Positions 49,231 to 60,888 of a stretch of DNA of 64,000 bases are shown here, one piece after another (the stretch's first letter is position 1; each line of letters begins with the position of its first letter). The stretch comes from Ipomoea triloba (taxonomy: Eukaryota; Streptophyta; Magnoliopsida; Solanales; Convolvulaceae). The notes under the pieces were generated by a model, which was not told the DNA's origin, made no database searches, and worked only from the letters and a program-made list of their open reading frames with translations. The stretch is taken from positions 7,087,287 through 7,151,286 of the forward strand of contig NC_044917.1 in assembly GCF_003576645.1 (NCBI RefSeq), read 5' to 3'. The position numbers and the translations under genes are program-made.

Positions 49231-51248
49231 AGGGAAAATCTTACATTCTCCCACTGGTGCAAATACTAGCACAACCCTCATCAAAGAACAAAACACACGA
49301 ATCATAGTGATATGTCATCTATTTTACAGAGTAGTATCCATTATGGTCACATGCATTTTTAATTCTCCAATTTAGGCCCCTCATGAACAAACCCAATGTT
49401 TATTATCGGTAAAGTAATGTTGACAAGTATTCATTACTTATAAGGGAAAATGTAATATTTTTAAATTAGAATGTAAAAGTATTATATTTTTCTCTTTCAA
49501 CTCGACCTTGAATTATCTTCCACCTGGCTCCTTCACCTGGCTCTTGATTCATCTCTTTCAACTCGACCTCAAATTATCATTCATCAATGGTGATACTGAC
49601 TACGTGAGGAGCTCTAGGTGTAGGGGTATCATTTTGCAACGCAATTGAAAAGTTCAGGATTTTGCCACCCAATCGGCTTCAGTCTGACTGCTATTGTTTT
49701 AGTCCATGATTCTGTGAATCATCTACTTTTGTTGTAGAGCAAAAAAAAAAGGCATTTTCTTTGTCTTCGGAAAATATCCTTTCCTAAAATAAGGTTTCAC
49801 CGGAATGAAAATTATTGGAATGACCTAAGTGTCTAAAATATGATAGTCTGATGTGCTAATTGACAAAAATAATTATTTGGGACTGAGTTTGAAATTGCCA
49901 CAAAAAACATGAGACTTCCGCTGAAATTAATTTATTGGAAAAATTATAATAAATTTTAAAGAGACGAAAATATCCTCACCTAAAATAAGAATTTACCAAA
50001 AGAACTATTGAAATGACTAAAAATGTCTAAAATATAAAGTGACAAAAATAATAATATGAAACTAAATTTAAAATTGTCACCTAGATAAGAAACCTCCGCA
50101 GAAAAATAACTAACATTTCGGTAATTTAACCGGTTAAAAATTCAACTTAATCATGACCAGTTTTGAAATATTAAAATATTTATTTATATATATATACTAA
50201 TATAGTCAGTAAAGGCGTAAAGCCCATATTAGATGGGCTTCAATTGGGCCCTCATACTCTGATCCTTTATTTATCAATTCTCATTGCTGGGCTTAATACT
50301 ACTCGGTACTTATTAAACTCCTCGAATTGAAATACCATTTTTTCTTTTAAAATTTAAGAAACATTTATAATCCAGAATTTTTCTACAGTATCTATTATTT
50401 ATCAGCACCCATGTCAATAGTATCAAATAGTACTGAATTATTTTGCCAAAATGTCTATCCAATTTAATATGGGTTTTCGTGTGTTTGCCTGCTCCCTTCT
50501 AGTTTTAAAAAGATTTTGTTCGACAATTGTTTTAGCCCTCCCCGTACTCCGGAGGGCAGTGATGTTCCTAGTTAGCTTTTGGTGATTCCGATCCTACTTT
50601 TTCAAAAACAAAACAAAACAAAAAATAATTATGTGTGGTATAGATCGAGTTAATACCTTATTCAGTTACTCGACTATTAAAATTTTACCACATTGATATT
50701 CGACTTATAAACTTGCTCAATTTTATCTCCAATTATGCAATTGTTAACCAAAATGATCCTCAATCAGGACTATTTTAGCTAAAAATTTAGTATTTAGGGA
50801 TAGAATTGAACAAATTTAGAAATCGATGACTAAAGTTGTGAAATCTTAATAGTCGAGGGACCAAATAAGATATTAACTCTACTTAATTTTATTGAAAAAA
50901 TATGCACACAAGCGTTCACACCCAATTAAGTTCGTGTGAGAATATATTTTGTGTTAGAAATACAAAATAATATTCTTTGTCCATTGCAAAACAATAGATG
51001 AATAAGATATATTTTTTTAAAAAAATGTGCTGATATTTTTATAAATATGTAGACTTTTCATTACATCATGTATAAGAAAACCAACTTTGGTAGAAAACAA
51101 CATCGTTTTGGAATTTTTTTTTTTTTTTAAAAAGTTTAAATGAAAAAGATGTTAGAATTATATTTTCGTAAACATACAAAAAAAAATAAAAATCCATGCA
51201 TTAAATTGAGATAAAGCTGCATCTGTTTGAAAGAAATCCCTATTGTTT
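49228..51248. other. Intergenic, repeats only
   Basis: No gene seen. 50490-50625 ends in CTACTTTTTCAAAAACAAAAC and looks like the 3' end of a retroposon, unproved. The MITE at 50647-50879 is listed separately. Confidence 0.4.
50647..50879. mobile_element. Small foldback MITE with GAGTTAATA ends
   Basis: Left GAGTTAATACCTTATTCAG, right read inward GAGTTAATATCTTATTTGG; arms continue with ACTCGACTATTAA. 233 bases. Ends resemble 55554-56874 (GAGTTAATACCC). No TSD recognised. Confidence 0.65.
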
Positions 51249-51261
51249 CAATCTAGACTTT

Positions 51262-52012
51262 TTCTTTTTTCTTTTTTTGAAAATAAAGAAGCTAATTCAT
51301 TAATCATAGGCTGAAACGTTTACAATAAAGATAGATGAAATGGTCAAACATTTCTTACAGTCAGACATAGAAACAACTTCCCTAGCAATGTTATAGAAAA
51401 CTTAATTCGCAGACTGTTTCACAAATTTGAAGCTGAATTCTTTGAAGGAACTTAAAGCTTCTTTAATGATTTGGCCAAACGTACCCATGGCTGACACTGG
51501 TTGAATAATCGTCTTGCACACCACCTGAGTATCTATTTCCATTCTTCTATCCATTGACAATATCTCCATCGAGCTGAACTGCATATCATAGTTCATAGGA
51601 GTTTCTTGTTCATTGTCATGTTTGTCACCCAGGATGAGATTCACATACGCCATGACTAGTTTTTTTGTTTCACGCATTATGAAATAAGAACTCGCCAAGT
51701 AAACGAGAGGAAGAAACTCGTCAAAACAACGAGAGGAAAAATACAGAAACTGCAAATAAAATAAAATCAATAAAACAAAGTAAAGGGAAACATCAGTGCA
51801 AAAATAAAAGAGCAACGACTGGTAGCGATGAAGATGAAGGAGAAAACGATGAAGACAAATAAGACAATGAAGGCGGACGCTATCTGAGGTGGAGATGGCA
51901 GCATGGGAAGAGGATCGGTCGCCGCCTCCGATCCACTTACTTCACGGAGGCGGCGGCCTTGAAGAAAACCAAAGAAGCAAGAGAACTTCAATAGGGTTTT
52001 GTTTTGAGGCGG
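51262..52012 (-). mobile_element. Retroposon with LINE 3' end, flanked by a 13-bp TSD
   Basis: TSD CAATCTAGACTTT at 51249-51261 and 52013-52025; the A-tail lies next to the left copy, so it reads on the minus strand. Its 3' part encodes a broken RNase H C-terminus (QVVCKTI, FKFVKQSAN, then a stop, then YNIAREV). Its 5' part (from 52012) is GC-richer with GGCCGCCGCCTCCGTG, and has a separate short frame starting MPPQNKTLLKF at 52015. At only 751 bases it looks like an internally deleted LINE or a chimeric retrocopy. Confidence 0.75.
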
Positions 52013-52025
52013 CAATCTAGACTTT

Positions 52026-52490
52026 AATTACTTTAACCTAAATATGCATGTATAATTCAATAAGACACATAATTTTTAGAGTTGGAAGTTTAACCTCCAT
52101 TGTTTTGATTAAATAACTTGATTTATGCATTCAAACTTCTACTTAAATAAATGTCAGAAATAAATTAAACTTTACATATATTTGTAGCACAAAATAACCA
52201 CTTAAAAATTAAAATATCATTTTATGTTATTTTCACACATATTTGGACAAAATAGGAACTGCAGGAAAACATTAGGCTGAGAAGTTTTGTGCAAATTAAA
52301 GATCTTTGGTCTAAATTAACTCTAATCCCAATCTTGTCTTTGTTTTATCCCCTCAAAACAGTAAATATAGTTTAATGTTTGTTGTGACTTTTTTTTTTTT
52401 TCAAATTAATAAATATACAATATTTGGTATTTAGTGCTAGTATAACTTTTGGTATAGTTTAATATGCATTTACTATTAGTTATAGGCCCT
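52026..52490. other. Intergenic, no gene seen
   Basis: AT-rich, nothing recognisable. Confidence 0.4.
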
Positions 52491-52791
52491 GTTTGATAAA
52501 TAATTAGTCTATCAGTCAATTTTGGCTTATTTGACCACTATTAGTTGTTTGACTTGGTTAAAAATCAATATAAATGTTTGGTTAATAAGCTTTTTGTAAC
52601 TCCAAAATACTAAAATTTAAAAGGCTATTCAAAGCAACATTTTCAATTAATTTTTGAAAAAAGAAATTATACCAAACAGCTATCAGCTAACAACTAATTT
52701 ACTAAACACCTTTCTACAATCAGTTAATGTTATCAACTAATCATATATTCTAACCCAATCAGCTAACAATCATTTATCAAACATGCCATAT
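52491..52791. mobile_element. MITE with GGCCCTGTTTGA end
   Basis: Left GGCCCTGTTTGATAAATAA, right read inward GGCATGTTTGATAAATG. Interior ACCACTATTAGTTGTTTGA and CTTTCTACAATCAGTTAATG match, inverted, the MITEs at 26675-26995 and 30163-30412. About 300 bases. Confidence 0.7.
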
Positions 52792-55124
52792 AATCTTTTG
52801 TATTGTAGTAAGAATTTGATTCTAACAATAATAACCTTACAAACCAGGATGATATATATACAACATAATCTTCAATGAGGTTAAAAGTGTGTCAAATTAC
52901 TCCATTCCATAAAGATAAAGTAGGTATGATATTTTTCACCATCCCATCATAAAAAGTTAGTTAATATATAATAAAAGTTCATTAGGGTGATTATTGGGTC
53001 TAATCCCATTTCGATTTGTAGAAAAATAATTATGGCCATCCTTTAAGATGCACCCATAAAATTGGCATGCAGCATTATGGTGTTTTGATTTTTCAGTACC
53101 ATATATAATAACAACATCTATTATATTTGATCACATATATCATATCCTAATCCATCAATCACCGCACAAATGCTGCAAATTAAAGGTGAATTGTATACAT
53201 GCATGATACATTAACATCCAGCATCTTTCCATCCTTGTCTCTACATATTCTATTCAAAATGGGGTTGAAGGTGCTGTCCATTGTTTCCATTTTTGGTTAA
53301 GCAGTGAGATCAACTTTAATTATTTTCCTGATTCGAATTAATGAAATGAAAGCGTCACTCATGACCACCACTCACCATTTTCACCGCACCTATTGCATAT
53401 TTTCAAAAAAAGAATCACATCTAAATTATTTACATGTATCTAACTATCAAAACAGATCGATATTACGAGCCCTACTCTAAGAATAACATGTATGAATAAA
53501 TTCTCGTTTTAACTGAATAAGAGTATAGTATATATACGGAGTATATATGTATTTATTTTGTAACTTGAAGAAAAAATAAATAAAGAAAACAAAATATAAA
53601 ACCTTGAAAGGGTCATTTGAGTGATTGTTTGGTGATATATTCTGCTGTGGTTAACTCCTAAAAACAGGACAAAATAAGCAAGACTTTCGTCCAGGTGTGC
53701 GAAAAGGGTATGTGATTGCACCCTTCAACATAATCGTGATTACAACTCTGATTATGATTTATGAACAGCTCTTTAGTGAAAGCAACTTTTGGACCAACCA
53801 TACTTTATCTCTAAATCCTGATATACATGCATAATATTGATTCTTCTATTATAATTATATATTTTCATCATGTGACTTAAAATCAAAGACAGAAAAAAAG
53901 ATGGTAAATAGTGATTCCCATTAGTTTTTAATTTTACTAGTGTGTGTCTGTATGTGATTTAGCTTAAACCCGAATTCTAATTTAAAATTTCTTCATAATT
54001 GACTAATATAATTTAGTACTTATATTTATAATGTGTTTTAATTAATTTCAGAGATTTGTAATATGGAAAATTTTGCATTGTGATATGTATCAATTTTGAA
54101 ATTTAATTTTCATTGAGTAATTTAATATTTATATTTAAGATGGGTTAATTTGTGGAATTTATATTATGTCATGTGCGGTAATATAATATGTATTTAATTA
54201 TATTGATTAATTGATATGAATATGTTTTGTGTTTTAGTTATGAAAATATTATTTTAAAAGAAAATCTATTTTGATAAATTATCTAGCCAAGGTAATTCAA
54301 AAGTTTTTGTTATGCGTCTTTGTATTCATTAAATTAAATTAGTTAGAACAGCTTGATGTTGATCCAACTAAAAGAAAAAAAATATTTATAATATCATATT
54401 AATTGTAGAAATGGTGTGCAAATTATAATATTTTTGATTTGATTATAATCTACTTTCTATTTGAATAGTTTTATCCCATTAACGGTGTTTTATATTTTGT
54501 TATAAACATTATGTTTTACCATGTTTTGAATTGAATTGTTTAGTTTTTTACCCCCTTCAATAGTATTTCTGACTCCATCTATCCAATCTAGAACGACTCC
54601 CTAGTGTTTGTGATTCACTACATCAAATTAATAAGAAGACTTGATGCCCTCAAAGGGGTGATCGAGTACGGTGGATGAAGTATGTATGATTCTAGTGTTG
54701 AAAAAAAGCCTAAAATGATATTGTAAGTGGTTATTTTGTGGTACAAATATATGTGGAGTCTATTCTCAATTTGAGTCAGGTCACAATAGATTCGGGTTCT
54801 TCATAGTGAGATAAAGAGATTGATATATTGTATACTCAAAATGGATAATGGGTGAATGAAAAATTGATTCTTAAAGTTGACCCATTTGATCATGAGTTGG
54901 AAAATGAAGGTGAAAAGACTTATAAGAAGCCTTTGTCCAAATTGGGAAAGGAAGGAAATTTGCACCAGTATATATACAAGAGCCTTTTAGAATGATATTG
55001 AATTGTATAGCATAGAGGTTCTCTCACGCGTGTAGGGGGAAGGGGTGCAAATCAAATCCCAAAATCAAAAGGCTTGACTCGCGTACCGAATATTTAACTC
55101 CTCGAATGTAACCTGCCGGGTATT
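52792..55124. other. Intergenic, no gene seen
   Basis: AT-rich. 54856-55057 is alignable with 40310-40516. No protein-like frame. Confidence 0.4.
54856..55057. repeat. Diverged repeat, probably LTR-derived (copy 2)
   Basis: Partner of 40310-40516; includes ATTTGCACCAGTATATATAC and GGGGTGCAAATCAAATCCC. Confidence 0.4.
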
Positions 55125-55390
55125 GTTTTGGACTAGAATTAATTTTTTTTTATTTATTTTACACACACAAACTTCCCCTCAAATTTCTGTGTTCAAACCT
55201 TGTTCTAGTTTGCTGGGTTTAATTGTTTCCGTTCTGGACTAGAATTAATTTTTTGTCTACCATGATTAATGCAATATAATCCTTTATCTCCTATATAAGC
55301 ATGGTCGAGTAGCAGATTTTACACACACAAACTTCCTCCTCAAATTTTTGTGTTCAAACCTTGTTGTAGTTCGTTCGGTTTAATTGTTTG
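55125..55390. repeat. Partial tandem duplication
   Basis: GGACTAGAATTAATTTTTT occurs at about 55130 and 55238, and a 74-base block beginning TTTTACACACACAAACTTCC occurs at 55157 and 55317, the latter with a few changes. Two units of unequal length. Confidence 0.75.
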
Positions 55391-55777
55391 AGTGCTCAAG
55401 CATTCAACCATAGTACGTTTTATCCTGAGAAACTTAGGCTACAAGACTCCTAGCATTTAAGGGAGATAACAAATAAAGTTTTAAGGAAATAGTGTTTCGC
55501 TCAACTCGTACTAACCCTTAACCTTCCGTTTCTTGCGCTTGTTATTTTCTAAAGAGTTAATACCCATTTTGGTGCCTCGACTATAGCGTAATACTTGATT
55601 TTGTCCCATAGAATTAAAAGTGCCCAATTTAGTCCTCTAACTTGTAAAATTATGCTCAATTTGGTCCTCCGTTACAATTTTCATCCGCCAGCCGTTATAT
55701 AGAGGGGCAAAATCGTCATTTTCAATAGTCGAGGGACCAAAATGGGTACTTAATAGTCGAGGGACCAAAATGGGTAC

Positions 55778-55778
<1 letters not shown>

Positions 55779-55820
<42 letters not shown>
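55779..55820. repeat. (TTA)n microsatellite in the foldback arm
   Basis: About 14 units; mirrored in the other arm. Confidence 0.95.
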
Positions 55821-55822
<2 letters not shown>

Positions 55823-56276
55823 TTAATATTGAGACAATATCTCTTAGTTTAGTTTTGTATATCAACATTAGGGTTGTGTAATCTATTAATCGAACCATTT
55901 TAACCGAAGTTTTTAAAACTTTAACCGTTAATCGAGCCGACTTGAAATTGTTTTCGATTAATCGGTTGGTTAACAGATTAACCGAATTTTTTAAAGCAAC
56001 AATTCTAAATCCTAAAAATAATAAGTATTATAATAAATCTAATTAACTAAATCCATAACAAAATATAGAAAAACAATATATATAACTAAATAAATAAATA
56101 TATAATCTAATATGTAAAATCTCTATAAATTTGTAATGTATTTATGATATTATTTTTGTATATTTTCTTATGGATTTATTACTATATGTATTATTTTAAT
56201 TGAATTTATTATTATAGGTATTATTTTTAGGATTTAGAACTTTAGCTTTAAAAAGTTCGGTTAATAGACCAATTTT

Positions 56277-56440
56277 TTTTTTGAGTACTACTGACTCTGT
56301 TACAATGTAGTATCTGTTCATAGCTACTTTCTCAACCTACTGAAGCACAACGAGTCAACAGTTGCCTCCACTAAGGCTCGAACCCACTCCCATCATCCAT
56401 GTGAGAGTGTTAATCGGGACACCGGGTGCCACTTGAACAC
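56277..56440 (-). mobile_element. tRNA-derived SINE (copy 2) inside the foldback element
   Basis: TSD CGGTTAATAGACCAATTTT at 56258-56276 and 56441-56459. Minus strand: box B GGGTTCGAGCC, 3' end TCAGTAGTACTCAAAA plus A-tail. It interrupts the right arm, so it is younger than the foldback. Confidence 0.88.
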
Positions 56441-56612
56441 CGGTTAATAGACCAATTTTGTTAATAGACCAATTAATCCCAAAAAAAAATTAATTCGGTT
56501 CGGTTAACGATTAAAGTTTTAAAAACTTTGGTTAAAACGGTTCGGTTAATAGATTACACACCCCTAGTGTTGATATATAAAACTAAACTAAAAGACATTG
56601 TCCCAATATTAA

Positions 56613-56654
<42 letters not shown>

Positions 56655-56883
56655 CTCATTTTGGTTCCTCAACTATTAAGTACCCATTTTGGTCCCTCGA
56701 CTATTGAAAATGACGATTTTGCCCCCATTTTTTACGGTTGATGGATGGAAATTGTAACGGATGACCAAGTTGAGTATATTTCACAAGTTAGAGGACTAAA
56801 TTGGGTACTTTTAATTCTATGGGACAAAATCAAGTATTACGCTATAGTCAAGGGACCAAAATGGGCATTAACTCTTTTCTAAA

Positions 56884-57891
56884 AATAATCTTTTCATAAG
56901 ATTATATTCTTTACATCTTGTACTAGAAGTTTATGTGTAACACTCTTTCAGTTGAGTTCATCACATACCTTTAGATGATGACTACGGATTTTCTTCGTCA
57001 CCTCAAAAGGGGAAACATATGATATCTGTAGTAGGTGTAAAATAACAATTCTTTCTTTGTGTACGTATCTGTAAATATAATTTACTCTCTTTTTGTAAGT
57101 GAAGAGTGAAATCCATGTTGTAGCTATATATAATTATATATAGACTTGTTGTTCAACTATCATATCGTGTCATGTACTTGAGTTTTGAAAATGATTATAA
57201 TTAAAAAATTATTTTACTTTGTCTTTGTTTTAGGTTCAGATGAGCCTAGGCGGCATATATAGTGCACTAGGTAACACATTTTGTGGCGAGAAGCACTACT
57301 TAAAATGATTTTCTGATGTAACATATATATACTCCCTCTCTATTGCTACTGTATATGTAAGCAGCAAAGAGATTACTTTCGAATCAAACCTGATCGAGAC
57401 TAGATTGAATTATCTATAGTACTCTTATTTAGTACGTAAAATGTAAAATTAATGTAGTATAAAAAATGATTTTTTTTTAACTTATAAAGATCAATTTCAT
57501 ACCTTATAAATAGAACAATTCATAATTTTTTTAAATAATGTTAAATAAAAATTTAAATATAATTAATTAGAATTTAATGTGATATATTTGAGATAATGAA
57601 AAGTCAAATAAACAAATAAAATATTTTTAAAAAAGCATATTAATCATGGAGGATTTTCAGTATACTTTTACATTTGTCGAGAGAAACATAAATTCAGCCA
57701 TGAAATATGACTCCATTGCTAGATCGTTAGTTTGTTTAACTTAATTGGAACTTAATTATATTATGGATGGCTCAATAATTTATTTAAGGTATACATAACA
57801 ATCTATTATTTAAAAAAATTGGGTACACACATAACAATCTATTTATATATAAATTATTAAGGTAAATACAACAAATTATTAATTTTTGAGT
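56884..57891. other. Intergenic, no gene seen
   Basis: AT-rich; nothing assignable. Confidence 0.4.
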
Positions 57892-57952
57892 ACTACTGAC
57901 TCTATTACAATGTGGACAATCGCGTGCTACTAGACCACAAGGTCATTGGCTC
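57892..57952 (-). mobile_element. SINE (copy 3), internally deleted
   Basis: Minus strand: box A-like TGGTCTAGTAGCAC near the start and 3' end GTAATAGAGTCAGTAGTACTC as in copies 1 and 2, but the middle with box B is missing. About 60 bases. Confidence 0.65.
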
Positions 57953-59785
57953 AACATTTAAGATATAGTTACTAGAAAATGTTATTTTCTCTTTTTGAAT
58001 TTATCTAATTCCTATTGTTTAACTTTTTGTGACAAATGTCTAATAGATACTCATAACTTGACTAACTTCAATCAAATTAATAAAGAATCAATTTAGTAAT
58101 GAAATATATATAACATAGAATAGTAGTACACCAAAACAAAATGAATATTAAAGAATAAATTTTAATGGGGATCTGGCATAACTCTGATATAAGGACGACG
58201 ACCATGCAATTTAAGCCTCAATAATAAACACGTGGGGTGAAGCTCTAAATTCTAAAATGTTTGAGGCATCCCAATTTATCCCATAGAAGTACAACGGAAC
58301 CAAACCAAAATCTGCCCTGTGACATTAAAAAACATCGTGGACGACATGCCATGTTTATCACTATTATATGTATAGTCCGCCGCCGCCGTCTATATATTTT
58401 ATGTAATCCGATTTTGTGCTCGATCGTATATAACATCCATGTGACCAATACCGAATAATGTTATATTAAGAGGAAAAACTATATTAGCTTATCAACTCCC
58501 AACTCTTTAATTTCACTATTAAAATAAAAAAAATAAGTGTTAGATGTTATTGAACTTATTTTTTGTACAATTAGATCGTTAAACTTAAAAAAGTGTACAA
58601 TCAATTGAGTCACTGTTATGATTTCTTTTAATGCAATTTAAGTTGAAAATAATCTTTCATCTTAATTAGTATGACAGAGGAAAATGATACATATCATGTA
58701 AGTAATATGATTGGCTTCTATTAGGACAAACTAGAAAAATGTCACAAGTATACACGTTTTACTTGTTTAATGATTTAATTACACACTTTTTAATTTTATG
58801 ACCTAATTGGATAAAAGTGATAAGTTTAATAGTTTATTTGACACTTTTTTCCTTAGAATAATCCGAAATCAAGAGTTTTTCAGCGATGTATAACATACAA
58901 ATGTCACAAATATGACATATTCTATATATGGATCCAAATTACATCAACACTTGCATTTCATATCATATCATATGGACCGAAAGGAATTGATCGGATCGGA
59001 GTGAATTATTATATATAGATAGAAAATAAAATAAAAATAATGCAAAAGTAGGAAAAGCTAGTATAGAAATAATATAATATAGTAGTGGGTATATGATGCA
59101 AAACAGAATAGCTGAAATGAGATGTCATGCAATTGTGACTTTGGTGGAGTCTGTTAGGGTTGCATACAGTGATGAGCAAAGTATGCCTATCTTGTGGCGT
59201 AATTTCTGCAGCAAAACATGCCCTCCCATTACATACATACAAATAATATTCCCACCTACCAAACTTCTCTACTTAGCCTTATCACCTACATACTTACGTA
59301 CACAAATTACCTACCTAAGCTAAGCTATCCTCTTCAATTCCCATCCCCTCTACATATACTTCATTTTCCTCAACAATAATATATGAATTTACAATAATAT
59401 AAATATAAATATATATATATATGACCCACCGGAGCGCCCACAATTTCACGTACATGTATAACTTTCTCCCTAGATATATTAAGAAGAGCGAGATTTTATA
59501 ATATTGCACCACACGCACGTTTTTGCTTGCGTAATTAATAAAGTTACATTTTCTATTTTATTATTAAAAATATATAAAGTGGAGATCAGGTATAATTTTT
59601 TAAATACACAGACTATTATTACGTAATATTGTCAAATTCTTGTATAATTCTTGTGTGAAGAGTGTACACACAAGGGTGAAAACTAAGAGCTTATTCGACA
59701 AATCGCAATTTACACCTGGGCATGAGCTATGAGGCTTAAGTTGAGAAACATATATAATGTAAAAAAAAAAAAAAAAAAAAAAAAG
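57953..59785. other. Intergenic, no convincing gene
   Basis: 58470-58860 has weakly inverted ends (AGGAAAAA..) and may be an old MITE. 59100-59225 is a GC-richer, less repetitive patch whose short frames on both strands lack recognisable domains. Confidence 0.35.
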
Positions 59786-59870
59786 NNNNNNNNNNNNNNN
59801 NNNNNNNNNNNNNNNNNNNNNNNNNNNNNNNNNNNNNNNNNNNNNNNNNNNNNNNNNNNNNNNNNNNNNN
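59786..59870. other. Assembly gap (85 N)
   Basis: Bordered on both sides by ATGTAAAAA runs of 24 or more A (59759-59784 and 59880-59906), a typical place for an assembly break. Confidence 0.97.
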
Positions 59871-60349
59871 ATATAAAATGTAAAAAAAAAAAAAAAAAAA
59901 AAAAAAGAGGAAATTATAAGGATCCGTTACGCCAACAAGAGTATTATTACGGACTACGCTATTTGTATAACGTTGTAGGCTTTGTAGCTTTGCAAATACG
60001 TAGAGTCCACTTTCATCAACATGCCAGAGAGGAATTAATGTGTAGTCCATTAATATTAGGCTAGCTAATCTTGAAAATAAGTATAAAGAATATAAGGTAA
60101 TGATATTTGTATTAATTTTCCTACTAAATTTTATATGTACAATTTAATGTGATTTTATTTGACCAATTTTGTAATATAGTTTCGATGAATTGATGGGTAA
60201 TTGGATACCTAATTAATATAAACAATAATAATACTGTTATAATAACTTACATTAAAGAATCATGAGTTATCTATAATTAACCAATCATGAGTTATCTATA
60301 ATTAACCAATGGAGCCAAAGTTATTATTTTCTAAATAAAAGAAAGGTTA
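59871..60349. other. Intergenic, no gene seen
   Basis: A 24-base unit (ATCATGAGTTATCTATAATT) is tandemly doubled at about 60258-60307. No coding sequence. Confidence 0.4.
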
Positions 60350-60358
60350 TTATTATAA

Positions 60359-60879
60359 GAGTCATTTCCATTTTTGGTTCTACTGTTATTGGGGCATTGC
60401 CAATTTTAGTCAACTTCATTAATTTTTGCCACATTACGGCCAGTCTTATTTAGTAATTGCCACTTTTAGTCCACCGATAAAATTTCCGTCAAATAATCGT
60501 CCAAAATAGGGGTATTTTGGTCTTTTCATGTTTTGATCATCTCCTTTATCCTTTGCAGTGGTTTTCCTTACACATTTTCATCCAATGAAGAGGTCCGCCG
60601 AAAGCCATGGCTTTGTAATGTGGCTCACATGGCTTTCGCCGGACCTCTTCATTCGATGAAAATGTGTAAGGAAAACCACTACAAAGGGTCAAAGAGATGA
60701 TCAAAATATGAAAAGACCAAAAATACCCCAGTTTTGGACAGTCATTTGACGAAAATTTTAACGTTGGACTAAAAGTGACAAGGACTAAATAAGACTGACC
60801 GCAATGTAGCAAAAATTAATGAAGTGGACTAAAACTGGCAATGTCCCAATAACAGTAGGACCAAAAATGGAAATGACTC
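60359..60879. mobile_element. MULE-like foldback element, 521 bases, 9-bp TSD
   Basis: Ends GAGTCATTTCCATTTTTGG at both sides (inverted), arms complementary almost to the centre near 60619, with only a short spacer. Perfect 9-bp TSD TTATTATAA at 60350-60358 and 60880-60888. No coding capacity; the transcript would form one long hairpin. The inner arms (about 60555-60690) are GC-richer (GAAGAGGTCCGCCGAAAGCC). Confidence 0.92.
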
Positions 60880-60888
60880 TTATTATAA

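Larger units (their letters stand above)
55554..56874. mobile_element. MULE-like foldback element, 1321 bases, 9-bp TSD
   Basis: Ends GAGTTAATACCCATTTTGG and, inward from the right, GAGTTAATGCCCATTTTGG. The two halves are largely complementary across the whole element, including (TTA)n at 55779-55820 against (ATA)n at about 56610-56651. A perfect 9-bp TSD, TTTTCTAAA, is at 55545-55553 and 56875-56883. No transposase frame. A SINE sits in the right half. Confidence 0.9.

Noticed and set aside
59729..60064. Frames of 104-111 aa crossing the N gap
   Set aside because: Built from A-runs and unknown bases.
31757..60879. Foldback elements considered as CRISPR-like or microRNA genes
   Set aside because: TSDs and inverted ends mark them as transposons; no known plant microRNA sequence was recognised in them.
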